This document shows positions 6,575 to 13,509 of a stretch of 23,051 bases of DNA, piece after piece. The stretch spans positions 1 to 23,051 of the forward strand of contig DASXFW010000119.1 in the NCBI GenBank assembly GCA_036489395.1, written 5' to 3'. The DNA is from JASHVB01 sp036489395 (GTDB lineage Bacteria > Pseudomonadota > Alphaproteobacteria > Acetobacterales > Acetobacteraceae). The notes beneath the pieces are model-generated. The model did no database searches, was not told the DNA's origin, and worked only from the letters and a program-made list of their open reading frames with translations. The position numbers were made by a program, and so were the translations under genes. Position 1 is the first letter of the stretch. Each line of letters begins with the position of its first letter.

Positions 6575-9457
6575 ATGCCCGCACTTCCGGAAGACCGTCG
6601 CACCTGGGCGAGGCTGTCTAATGCCGCCAGGGGACGCTGGCTGATGCTCGGCAGCGTGCTTGTGACGCTTGCCTTGTCGCTGGTGTGCGTCGTTGTGCTG
6701 TGGGACGCCCGCGACGACACCGCGCGCGAAGCCGATCGGGCAGCAGCAAATGTCGCCGCTGTCGTCGAAGAGGACGCGTCGCGCAACATCGAGGTGCTGG
6801 ACCGGTCGCTGCAACGGTTGCGCAACGGACTGAAGCTGCCGGACATTCAGCGGCTCAGCCCGGAACTGCGCCAGATGGTGTTGTTCGATGCCACGGCGAC
6901 GTCGCCCTATATCGGCTTCGTCCAGGCGCTGGACGAAGCCGGCAACGTAACGGACGATTCGGCAACGACACAGATATCCAACCAGAACTGGTCCGGCCGC
7001 GACTATTTCATCGCCGGCCGCCACGCCGCGGACGGCGATCTATTCATTGGCAAGCCGTTCGCCACCGGACCGCTCAAGACCGGCAGCATCATCATCAGCC
7101 GGCGCGTGTCGCATCCCGATGGCAGCTTCGCCGGCGTCGTGGTCGGCAGCATCCGGCTTGCCTATTTTCGGGACCTGTTTTCCCGCCTGGACATCGGAGC
7201 GCATGGCACGATCACGCTGCTGAACACCGATGGCGCTATCCTGATGCGGCTGCCATTCGACGGCAACGATATCGGCCGCGTCGTTCCTGCCGGTTCGCCG
7301 TTCTACACATTCATGCGCACGGGCCGGTCGCCCGTCGAAGGCGTCATCTCCAGCGACGGCCGGGCGCGCCGCTTTTCCTATCGCAAGGTCAGCGCGCTGC
7401 CGCTGGTCGTCAGCGTCGGGTTTGCCGAGGACGACATATTCGCAAGCTGGTGGCTCAAGACCTACGAAGTGCTGGGCCTTGTGATCTGCCTCTGCCTGCT
7501 GAATGTGGTCCTGGCGGATCGCCTTCGCCGCCAATTGCACCAGAGCGCCGCGGACGAAGCGAAGTACCGCCAGCTTACCGAGACGGTCAGCGATATCGTC
7601 GCCCGCATCGACGCTCGCGGCGTGTGCGACTACGCGTCTCCGGCCACCTGGCGAACGCTGGGCGTGGCACCGGAATCGCTGGAGGGCCACCGGTTCGTCG
7701 ATGGCGTGCATCCGGACGATCAGCCCGGCTTCGCACTTTGGCTTACCGGCCAGCGGGAAAGCGACGCGACGCCGAAGACCCGGTTCCGCATGCGCCGCCC
7801 AGACGGCGGCGAGGTATGGATCGAGGCGGTCGCCAGCAAGTTGGCGGGTGCGCCGGGCGACGAGCCGCCCGGACTGATCCTGCTGTCGCGCGACATCACG
7901 ACGGAGCGTCGGCTGGACCTGGCGAACGCAGAACATGCGCGCGAGCTGGAGCAACGCAACGCCGAACTGCACGCGATGGCGGACAAGCTCGTTGCGGCGA
8001 ACCAGGAGCAAGCCCGGTTCGTGGCCACGATGAGCCATGAAGTGCGTACGCCGCTGACCAGCATCCTTGGCTACACGGAGCTCCTGGCGTCCGAAGGGCG
8101 GCTCGATCCCCGGCAGGCAGCCCAGGTGGAAAAGATGCACGACACCGGAATGCATCTGCGGGATTTGCTCAACAACGAACTCGAGCGAGCGAGGTTGGCG
8201 GCCGGGGCGCCCGTTCGTCTCAGCCGCGTGGACCTGGCGGACCTGCTGAACAAGCTGTGTGCCGCGATAGAACCGGCAGCGCGCGACAAGCATCTGCAGG
8301 TGGCATGCGAAATCGCTCCTGGCACGCCGCGTGAGATCGTGACGAATCCCACCTGCCTTCGCCAGATCCTGATCAATCTGCTGGACAACGCCGTCAAGTT
8401 TACCACGCGAGGTGGCATCGTGCTGCGCGTGAGCTGTGATAATGGCCGGCTGCATTGTCGTGTCGCCGATACGGGCGCCGGCGTTCCGGCGCCGCAGCGC
8501 GGCCAGTTGTTCCGTGCATTCGAACGCCTCGATGCTGACCGAATGGGCGTCGAGGGGACCGGGCTCGGCCTGGTGGGCGCTGCACAGTGGGCGAAAGCTC
8601 TCGGCGGCACAATCGGTCACGAAGACAATCCAGGAGGCGGCGCTGTCTTTTGGGTCGATCTGCCGATCGCCGGCAATGTGCCAGAGGCGGCTCCGCCGGC
8701 GATGGACCCCGCGCCGACGCGACCGCTGCATATACTGGTGGTCGATGACGCGGAAATGAATCGGGAGATTGCCATCGGCCACCTGAGCGGTGCCGGCCAC
8801 TCGGTCGCCGAGGCAGCAAACGGAGAAGACGCCATTCGCCACGCAGCGGCCGATGAATTCGATGTCATACTGATGGACATGCGGATGCCCGGGCTGGACG
8901 GGTTGGAAACCGTGCGCCGCATTCGCGCCCTGCCCGGACCCAGCAGCCGCGCCGCCATCGTCGCGGTGACGGCGCAGATGCCCGACAGAAGTTCAGGGCC
9001 TACGACCGACATCGGCCTCGATGCATTCGCGACGAAACCGTACACCCGGGAGGAATTGCTCGCCGCGATCGGGCGAGCGGTCGCGGGGCGGCAGCGGGGT
9101 GGGACGCTGTGGCCGCAGAGGTTCCTGGCCGATCTGTCCGCAACGCTCGGCGCGGATCGGGTCGAAGAGCATTTGCATGCGCTGGCCGACCACATTGCGT
9201 GCCTGCTGGCGAAATTGCACGACAAGGACGACATGGCCGACGTCGCGGCGCTGGCGCACAGAATTGGCGGCGACGCGGGCCAGTTGGGATTCGCGGAACT
9301 GTCAGCCGCCGCACGCTCGTTCGAGAATGCGGCCGATGCGCAGCTTGCCGCCGCGACCGCGGCGCTGCTGCAAGCGGCAGCGCAAACCGAGGCAGCGCTG
9401 CATCAGAATCTCTCGGCCTCGCGCAACGCGTCCATGGCCTCGGCGAAGCTGGTGTGA
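6575..9457 (+). CDS. Hybrid sensor histidine kinase with PDC/Cache, PAS, REC and Hpt domains
   Basis: A 960-residue membrane kinase. Membrane helices at about residues 22-43 and 299-317 enclose a periplasmic PDC/dCache sensor, recognisable by GRDYFIAGRH, DLFIGKPF and SRRVSHPDGSFAGVVVGSI. A PAS domain follows (about 330-450) with WRTLGV and GVHPDD. Then come HisKA with phospho-acceptor H488 (MSHEVRTPL), HATPase with N605 in the N box, DTGAGVP and GTGLGL, and REC with acceptor D768 (LMDMRMPG). The C-terminal Hpt has H895 in AHRIGG. The ATG at 6575 has an AAGGAGG site seven bases upstream. It lies 62 bp after putA on the same strand and could be co-transcribed. The ligand is unknown; small carboxylates or amino acids are typical for PDC sensors. 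Its 3' end overlaps the convergent response regulator gene. Confidence 0.94.
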   Translation: MPALPEDRRTWARLSNAARGRWLMLGSVLVTLALSLVCVVVLWDARDDTAREADRAAANVAAVVEEDASRNIEVLDRSLQRLRNGLKLPDIQRLSPELRQMVLFDATATSPYIGFVQALDEAGNVTDDSATTQISNQNWSGRDYFIAGRHAADGDLFIGKPFATGPLKTGSIIISRRVSHPDGSFAGVVVGSIRLAYFRDLFSRLDIGAHGTITLLNTDGAILMRLPFDGNDIGRVVPAGSPFYTFMRTGRSPVEGVISSDGRARRFSYRKVSALPLVVSVGFAEDDIFASWWLKTYEVLGLVICLCLLNVVLADRLRRQLHQSAADEAKYRQLTETVSDIVARIDARGVCDYASPATWRTLGVAPESLEGHRFVDGVHPDDQPGFALWLTGQRESDATPKTRFRMRRPDGGEVWIEAVASKLAGAPGDEPPGLILLSRDITTERRLDLANAEHARELEQRNAELHAMADKLVAANQEQARFVATMSHEVRTPLTSILGYTELLASEGRLDPRQAAQVEKMHDTGMHLRDLLNNELERARLAAGAPVRLSRVDLADLLNKLCAAIEPAARDKHLQVACEIAPGTPREIVTNPTCLRQILINLLDNAVKFTTRGGIVLRVSCDNGRLHCRVADTGAGVPAPQRGQLFRAFERLDADRMGVEGTGLGLVGAAQWAKALGGTIGHEDNPGGGAVFWVDLPIAGNVPEAAPPAMDPAPTRPLHILVVDDAEMNREIAIGHLSGAGHSVAEAANGEDAIRHAAADEFDVILMDMRMPGLDGLETVRRIRALPGPSSRAAIVAVTAQMPDRSSGPTTDIGLDAFATKPYTREELLAAIGRAVAGRQRGGTLWPQRFLADLSATLGADRVEEHLHALADHIACLLAKLHDKDDMADVAALAHRIGGDAGQLGFAELSAAARSFENAADAQLAAATAALLQAAAQTEAALHQNLSASRNASMASAKLV

Positions 9458-9993
9458 GGACGCGATTCCGCTGCCGCTTCCGCGCGACGGCAGACTTCCA
9501 GCATCTCCCGGTCTTCCAGCCTGGCACCGTCGGGATGCTCGGCCGAGCGCACGTGACCCGCATTCGTCGCCTGGGTCTGCGAGAGCACGTCGCTGATCTG
9601 CGCGCGCAAACTTTCAAACGTGAATGGCTTGGCAATGACCTTGGTGGCGCCGGCGGCTTTGGCCCGACGGCGCACCGCCACATCGTCATACGCGGTGAGG
9701 ATCACGACCGGTATGCCGGCACATTCGGGGTTGGTTCGAATACGGGCACAGGCTTCGATGCCGTCCATGCGTGGCATGCGCACATCAAGCATGATAAGCT
9801 GCGGCCGCGCGCTACGGGCGAACTCCACCGCCTCGACGCCGTTGGCCACGGGATACACCCGCCACGGCGGCCCCAGCGCCGCGCGCACGTAGTCGCGGAT
9901 GAGCGAACTGTCATCCGCGACGATGGCGATCCGCTCAAGCGGATCGGTCTGCATGGCGACCATTCTGCGCACCGTAACGAGCTTTGCGGCCAT
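9403..9993 (-). CDS. Stand-alone response regulator receiver protein
   Basis: 196 residues from the first ATG. A receiver domain covers roughly residues 22-140: acidic pair ADDSS, phospho-acceptor D70 (LIMLDVRMPRMDG), Thr in VVILTAYDD, and K122 in AKPF. About 55 further residues carry no recognisable DNA-binding or enzymatic domain, so it probably works as a phospho-carrier or by protein contact. Other in-frame ATGs (9961-9963 and 9952-9954) would give shorter products starting closer to the receiver core; no ribosome site decides between them. Its last 55 bp overlap the end of the hybrid kinase gene tail-to-tail. The kinase ends in an Hpt domain able to phosphorylate a separate receiver, so this is the obvious partner candidate. 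Confidence 0.9.
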   Translation of the reverse strand: MAAKLVTVRRMVAMQTDPLERIAIVADDSSLIRDYVRAALGPPWRVYPVANGVEAVEFARSARPQLIMLDVRMPRMDGIEACARIRTNPECAGIPVVILTAYDDVAVRRRAKAAGATKVIAKPFTFESLRAQISDVLSQTQATNAGHVRSAEHPDGARLEDREMLEVCRRAEAAAESRPHTSFAEAMDALREAERF

Positions 9994-10102
9994 GCTGCCG
10001 GTGAATCGCTTAACGTCCGGTTAATGCCGACGTGCGGGACGCCCTATTGTCAGGCGACGGAACCAGGGGAGAGAATTGGCGCTTCCCTCGGAGAGTACCC
10101 GC
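9994..10102. other. Divergent intergenic region, response regulator / dgoK
   Basis: A 109-bp gap between two genes transcribed away from each other; it should hold both promoters. I see no convincing operator. An AGGGGAGAG ribosome-site-like run near 10065-10073 precedes a possible TTG start for dgoK at 10076. Confidence 0.4.
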
Positions 10103-10987
10103 ATGATCGGCGTCGATTGGGGCACCACCAGCTTCCGCGCATCCCGCATTGCGCGTGACGGCTCGATCCGCGACCGCCGCGCCAGTCCGCGCGGCATCAT
10201 GAACGTGCAGGACGGCCGCTTTGCCGATACGTTGCGCGAGGAGATCGGCCCGTGGCTCGCCGCCGGCGAGGATCGCGTGCTGCTGTCCGGCATGATCGGC
10301 AGCCGCCAGGGCTGGAAGGAAGCGCCGTATGTCGCAGCGCCCGCCGGTGCGCCGGAGATCGCAGCGTCGCTCATCGATGTGCAGTTCGATTGGGCGAAGG
10401 TGAAGCTGGTGCCTGGCGTTTCCGGCACCGATCAGTCCGGCGTGGCGGAGGTGATGCGCGGCGAGGAGACGCAGGTGCTGGGCGCGCTCGCTGCAATGGG
10501 CGGCAGCGGTGTTGCATGCCTGCCGGGCACGCATTCCAAATGGGTGCAGGTGGAGGACGGTCGCATCGTGCGTTTCAACACGCACATGACGGGCGAGGCC
10601 TATGCGGCATTGCGTGGCCATACAATTCTCGCGCGCATGATGCGCGAGGGGCCGGCGGACGGCGCGCCGTTCGATGCCGGCGTGAAGCGTTCCGGCGATC
10701 CCGGCGGTCTGTTGCACCACATCTTCGGCGTGCGCGCGCTGGCGCTGGCGGGACAGATTCCCGAGACCGAGACCGGCGCCTATCTCTCCGGCATTTTGGT
10801 CGGACACGAGGTGCGCGCCGCGTTGAACGGCACATCCGGCGTGGTGGTGCATGTGATCGGTGCCCCGGAACTTACCATGCTGTACGCGCGGGCGATTTCA
10901 GCGTGTGGCGGCTACGCCGAACGCCACGATGGCGAGGCCGCGGCGCGCGGCCTGGGGCTGATCGGAGAGCATGCGTCGTGGGACTGA
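10103..10987 (+). CDS. dgoK: 2-dehydro-3-deoxygalactonokinase
   Basis: A 294-residue sugar-acid kinase that phosphorylates 2-keto-3-deoxygalactonate with ATP in the De Ley-Doudoroff pathway. It begins with the phosphate-1 motif of the ASKHA fold (IGVDWGTTSFRA). Characteristic DgoK motifs follow: LLSGMIGSRQGW, LVPGVSGTD, ACLPGTHSKWV and FNTHMTGE. Length agrees with E. coli DgoK (about 292). The ATG at 10103 has GGAGAG seven bases upstream. A TTG at 10076 with its own purine-rich site would add nine residues and cannot be excluded. The stop codon overlaps the start of the aldolase gene by 10 bp, so the two are translationally coupled. No galactonate dehydratase, dehydrogenase, transporter or GntR-type regulator is adjacent. 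Confidence 0.94.
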   Translation: MIGVDWGTTSFRASRIARDGSIRDRRASPRGIMNVQDGRFADTLREEIGPWLAAGEDRVLLSGMIGSRQGWKEAPYVAAPAGAPEIAASLIDVQFDWAKVKLVPGVSGTDQSGVAEVMRGEETQVLGALAAMGGSGVACLPGTHSKWVQVEDGRIVRFNTHMTGEAYAALRGHTILARMMREGPADGAPFDAGVKRSGDPGGLLHHIFGVRALALAGQIPETETGAYLSGILVGHEVRAALNGTSGVVVHVIGAPELTMLYARAISACGGYAERHDGEAAARGLGLIGEHASWD

Positions 10988-11589
10988 AGGCGTGGCTCGA
11001 TCGTTGTCCGCTGATTGCGATCCTGCGAGGCGTACGGCCGGACGAGCTGGAAGCGATTGCCGCGGCGTTGGAGCAAGCCGGTATTGCGATCGTTGAAGTG
11101 CCGCTCAATTCGCCGCAACCGCTGGACAGCATCGCGCGGTTGGCACGCGGATTTGGCGAGCGATTGCTGATCGGTGCGGGAACGGTGATGACGGTGGCGC
11201 AGGTCGCGGACATCGCCGCGGCCGGTGGCCGGCTGATCGTCACGCCGCACGCCGACGCGGCTGTGACACGCGTGGCAAAACAGCATGGCATGCTGGCGGT
11301 GCCTGGATTTTTCACGCCGACCGAGGCGTTTGCGATGCTTGCTGCCGGCGCGGATGCGCTGAAATTTTTCCCGTCCGAGGCTGCCAGTCCGGCAGTGCTG
11401 CGTGCAGTACGCGCGGTGTTGCCAGCCGGCACGATTGTGCTGCCGGTCGGCGGCATCGATGCGAGCAACATGGCGGGATGGCGCGCGGCCGGCGCCGCCG
11501 GGTTCGGCATCGGCTCGGCGATCTACAAGCCGGGCGACACACCGGCGATCGTGGCAGAGAAGGCACGGGTATTGCTCGCGGCTACCTGA
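10978..11589 (+). CDS. dgoA: 2-dehydro-3-deoxy-6-phosphogalactonate aldolase
   Basis: A 203-residue class I aldolase that splits KDPGal into pyruvate and glyceraldehyde-3-phosphate, acting directly after DgoK. Visible family motifs are CPLIAILRGVRPDE, VEVPLNSPQ with the catalytic Glu at 40, GAGTVM, IVTPHAD, ADALKFFPSE with Schiff-base Lys 129, and VGGIDASNM. EVPLNSPQ and KFFPSE favour the galactonate enzyme over the KDPG aldolase Eda. The start is a GTG at 10978 with GGAGAG eight bases upstream; it overlaps the last 10 bp of dgoK. The stop codon overlaps the end of the opposite-strand small membrane protein gene by 8 bp. Confidence 0.95.
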   Translation: MGLKAWLDRCPLIAILRGVRPDELEAIAAALEQAGIAIVEVPLNSPQPLDSIARLARGFGERLLIGAGTVMTVAQVADIAAAGGRLIVTPHADAAVTRVAKQHGMLAVPGFFTPTEAFAMLAAGADALKFFPSEAASPAVLRAVRAVLPAGTIVLPVGGIDASNMAGWRAAGAAGFGIGSAIYKPGDTPAIVAEKARVLLAAT

Positions 11590-11776
11590 ACAGCAGTAAA
11601 TGGACAGCGAAGGCCGTGCCGCCGAGCAGGTAGATGGCGAGGAGTACAGCACGGATCTGCGTGGCATAAGCGCGGATGCCCGGTGCCAGACCGACAAGCA
11701 TCCACAGCGCCATCGCGCCGCCCGCGAAGATCTGCGCAGCGTGCATTTCGTAGGGAGTGACGGGGCGAAGGCTCAT
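11582..11776 (-). CDS. Small membrane protein of unknown function
   Basis: A 64-residue hydrophobic protein starting MSLRPVTPYEMHAAQ. It has two predicted membrane helices: IFAGGAMALWMLVGLAPGI (about residues 14-32) and AVLLAIYLLGGTAFAVHLLLF near the C-terminus, joined by a short polar stretch RAYATQIR. I do not recognise the family. The ATG at 11774-11776 was chosen because everything upstream in frame is the translated palindrome at 11789-11847. No clear ribosome site is present, which lowers confidence. The stop codon overlaps the 3' end of dgoA. Confidence 0.6.
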   Translation of the reverse strand: MSLRPVTPYEMHAAQIFAGGAMALWMLVGLAPGIRAYATQIRAVLLAIYLLGGTAFAVHLLLFR

Positions 11777-11788
11777 GCGGCGCTCACT

Positions 11789-11847
11789 GTCATTGCGAGT
11801 TGGCCACCGGCCTTCGGACCCGAAGGCCGGTGGCAACTCGCAATGAC
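11789..11847. repeat. Complete 59-bp palindrome, GTCATTGCGAGTTGG type
   Basis: The sequence runs from GTCATTGCGAG to CTCGCAATGAC and folds on itself over its whole length, apart from a one-base deletion in the right arm (GGCCAAC against GGCAAC). The inner core is CCGGCCTTCGG facing CCGAAGGCCGG. It lies between two minus-strand genes, next to the small membrane protein start and 10 bp from the DUF5996 stop codon. A half copy is at 1734-1775. Confidence 0.92.
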
Positions 11848-11857
11848 CGATATCACA

Positions 11858-12793
11858 TCACACTGCGACGTCACGTTCCAGTGCCGTGCGATCCCAGTGC
11901 CCGGGGTCGGCGGCTGCGACGTAGGTGCTTTGCAGGAAGCCCATCAGGTCTTCGTCGGGCGATGACGACGTGCGAACAGCGTCGTACGGCAGGATGAACT
12001 GGCCGAGATCCTTGTCGTAGAATGCAGCATCCGGACGGACTGCCGCCGCGGAGAAACCATCCGGCTCGGGATACGCGTAACTGTAGAACGCGGCGCGGCC
12101 GTATCCGCCATTGCCGGGCCAGAACCCGCAACTGCTGACTTCGTGCGAATACGCCTCCTGCATCACCCATTCGCCGAGATTGGGTGAGGCGCTGTGCAGC
12201 AGCGGCGGCGCAAGCCGTCCGGAAAACCGGGTCACCGCCAGATCGAAGCTGCCCCAGAAGAAGTGCACCGGACTGACCTTGCCGATGAACCGCGAGCGGA
12301 ACAGCGTGCAGATGCGGTCTGCCTGCACCAGCGCGCGCCAGAACCGCCAAGCGTATTCCGCATCGTAGGCCGCATGAACCGTATCCTGCTCGAACGGAAT
12401 GGCATCGGGAATTTCCACCGGCATGGTCCAGATCGGCGTCTCCAGGCCAAGCGTGCGCAGCCTGGCCATGAGCTCGGTGTAGAAATCCGCGACGCTGCGC
12501 GGCTCCAGCGCCATCGTGTCTCGCGTGCTGTCGCTTGTGCTGATCACCAGCCGATGTGCGCAGAAGTCGAAGTCGATCTGGAAGCTGGTTGCACCGTAAG
12601 ACATCGGTGAAGTGGTGAGGCCGCGCGCGGTGACATACAGCGGGACCTGCCACCAGTGATTGATCATCGGTGCGTGCGCGAGACGGATCTTTCCAACCAC
12701 CTGCGTCCACAGGTGCAGTGTCGCGCAGGTATCCGCCCAGGCGACGAAGGGAAGCTCGGGCCATGCTGCGGAATTCGAGTCGGATTCTGGCAT
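11858..12793 (-). CDS. DUF5996 family protein
   Basis: A 311-residue soluble protein of the DUF5996 family, whose function is not known. Characteristic stretches are WADTCATLHLWTQVVGKIRL, NHWWQVPLYVTARGLTTSPM, FDFCAHRLVI, PRSVADFYTELM, PVEIPDAIPF, SPVHFFWGSFDLAVTRFSGR, SHEVSSCGFWPG and LPYDAVR. The density of conserved Trp, His and Tyr suggests a buried binding site, but no catalytic motif is obvious. The ATG at 12791-12793 has AAAGG eight bases upstream, so I prefer it over the GTG at 12800-12802. The gene stands alone, with a palindromic repeat on each side (11789-11847 downstream, 12829-12930 upstream). Confidence 0.88.
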   Translation of the reverse strand: MPESDSNSAAWPELPFVAWADTCATLHLWTQVVGKIRLAHAPMINHWWQVPLYVTARGLTTSPMSYGATSFQIDFDFCAHRLVISTSDSTRDTMALEPRSVADFYTELMARLRTLGLETPIWTMPVEIPDAIPFEQDTVHAAYDAEYAWRFWRALVQADRICTLFRSRFIGKVSPVHFFWGSFDLAVTRFSGRLAPPLLHSASPNLGEWVMQEAYSHEVSSCGFWPGNGGYGRAAFYSYAYPEPDGFSAAAVRPDAAFYDKDLGQFILPYDAVRTSSSPDEDLMGFLQSTYVAAADPGHWDRTALERDVAV

Positions 12794-12828
12794 CGCCGAC
12801 ACCTTTCAGCAGCCGCACCCCCTCCTCT

Positions 12829-12930
12829 GTCATTGCGGGGAGCGCAGAGACGAAGCAAATCTCGTTCGTGATGAGCGTTCCTCGGCTCATCACGACCAGA
12901 TTGCTTCGTCGCCGCGCTCCCCGCAATGAC
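12829..12930. repeat. Complete 102-bp nested palindrome, GIY-YIG cassette family without the gene
   Basis: It begins GTCATTGCGGGGAGCG and ends CGCTCCCCGCAATGAC. The outer arms share the GACGAAGCAA core with the repeats that bracket the GIY-YIG gene. Inside is a second perfect stem, TCGTGATGAGC facing GCTCATCACGA, around a short loop. It looks like a solo, gene-less member of the same family. It lies between the DUF5996 gene and the 3' end of the hyf-like operon. Confidence 0.92.
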
Positions 12931-12990
12931 GGTATTGCGACAGCGCAATTTCATCGACCGTATTGCAGTCTCGCGCGCTGTCCCGCGGTT

Positions 12991-13509
12991 TTACCGCTCC
13001 CCCGCATGCGCCTCCAGCAGCGCGCGCAGCCCGGCCAGCAGCCGCGCCGGGGTCGGCGGACAGCCGCTGATCGTCAGATCGACCGGCAGCGCCGTGCCGA
13101 CGCCGTTCTCCACCGCATAGCTGCCCTTGAACACCCCGCCGTCCACCGCGCAATCGCCCACCGCGACCACCCATTTCGGGTCCGGCGTCGCGTCCCATGC
13201 GGCTTCCAGCGCGGCGCGCAGGTTGCGCGTCAGCGGGCCGGTGACCATCAGCACGTCGGCATGGCGCGGGCTTTCGACGAAGCGCAGGCCGAAGCGCTCC
13301 AGGTCGTACAGCGCGCCGCGCAGCGCCCGCATCTCCAGTTCGCAACCGTTGCAGCTTCCGGTGTTGACGTGGCGGATCGCCAGGCTGCGGCCCAGCCGCC
13401 GCTGCGCCGCTGCGTTCAGCCGCGCGGCGAGCGAGGCCGTCGTCTCCGCATCCACCGGCCCCGATGGTTCGGCGGCCGGCAACGGACCAGGCAGGAAGCG
13501 CCGCGGCAT
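12991..13509 (-). CDS. hyfI: NuoB/HyfI-like FeS small subunit of hydrogenase-4-related complex
   Basis: A 172-residue peripheral subunit homologous to HycG/HyfI and NuoB, which carries the N2-type 4Fe-4S cluster closest to the quinone or NiFe site. All four ligands are present: C53 and C56 in TGSCNGCELE, C120 in VGDCAVDGG, and C150 in SGCPPTP. NuoB proteins of complex I have adjacent cysteines at the first site; the CxxC form here is the hydrogenase type. It is the last gene of the five-gene operon, and its ATG overlaps the large-subunit stop codon (TGATG). The FeS site is intact while other active-site residues of the complex are lost, so electron transfer may remain. The symbol is by homology only. 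Confidence 0.9.
   Translation of the reverse strand: MPRRFLPGPLPAAEPSGPVDAETTASLAARLNAAAQRRLGRSLAIRHVNTGSCNGCELEMRALRGALYDLERFGLRFVESPRHADVLMVTGPLTRNLRAALEAAWDATPDPKWVVAVGDCAVDGGVFKGSYAVENGVGTALPVDLTISGCPPTPARLLAGLRALLEAHAGER

Noticed and set aside
7040..8842. Open frame of about 600 codons on the minus strand opposite the hybrid kinase
   Set aside because: Its composition is that of a shadow of the kinase codons; it has no recognisable domain, and the kinase domains on the plus strand account for the DNA.
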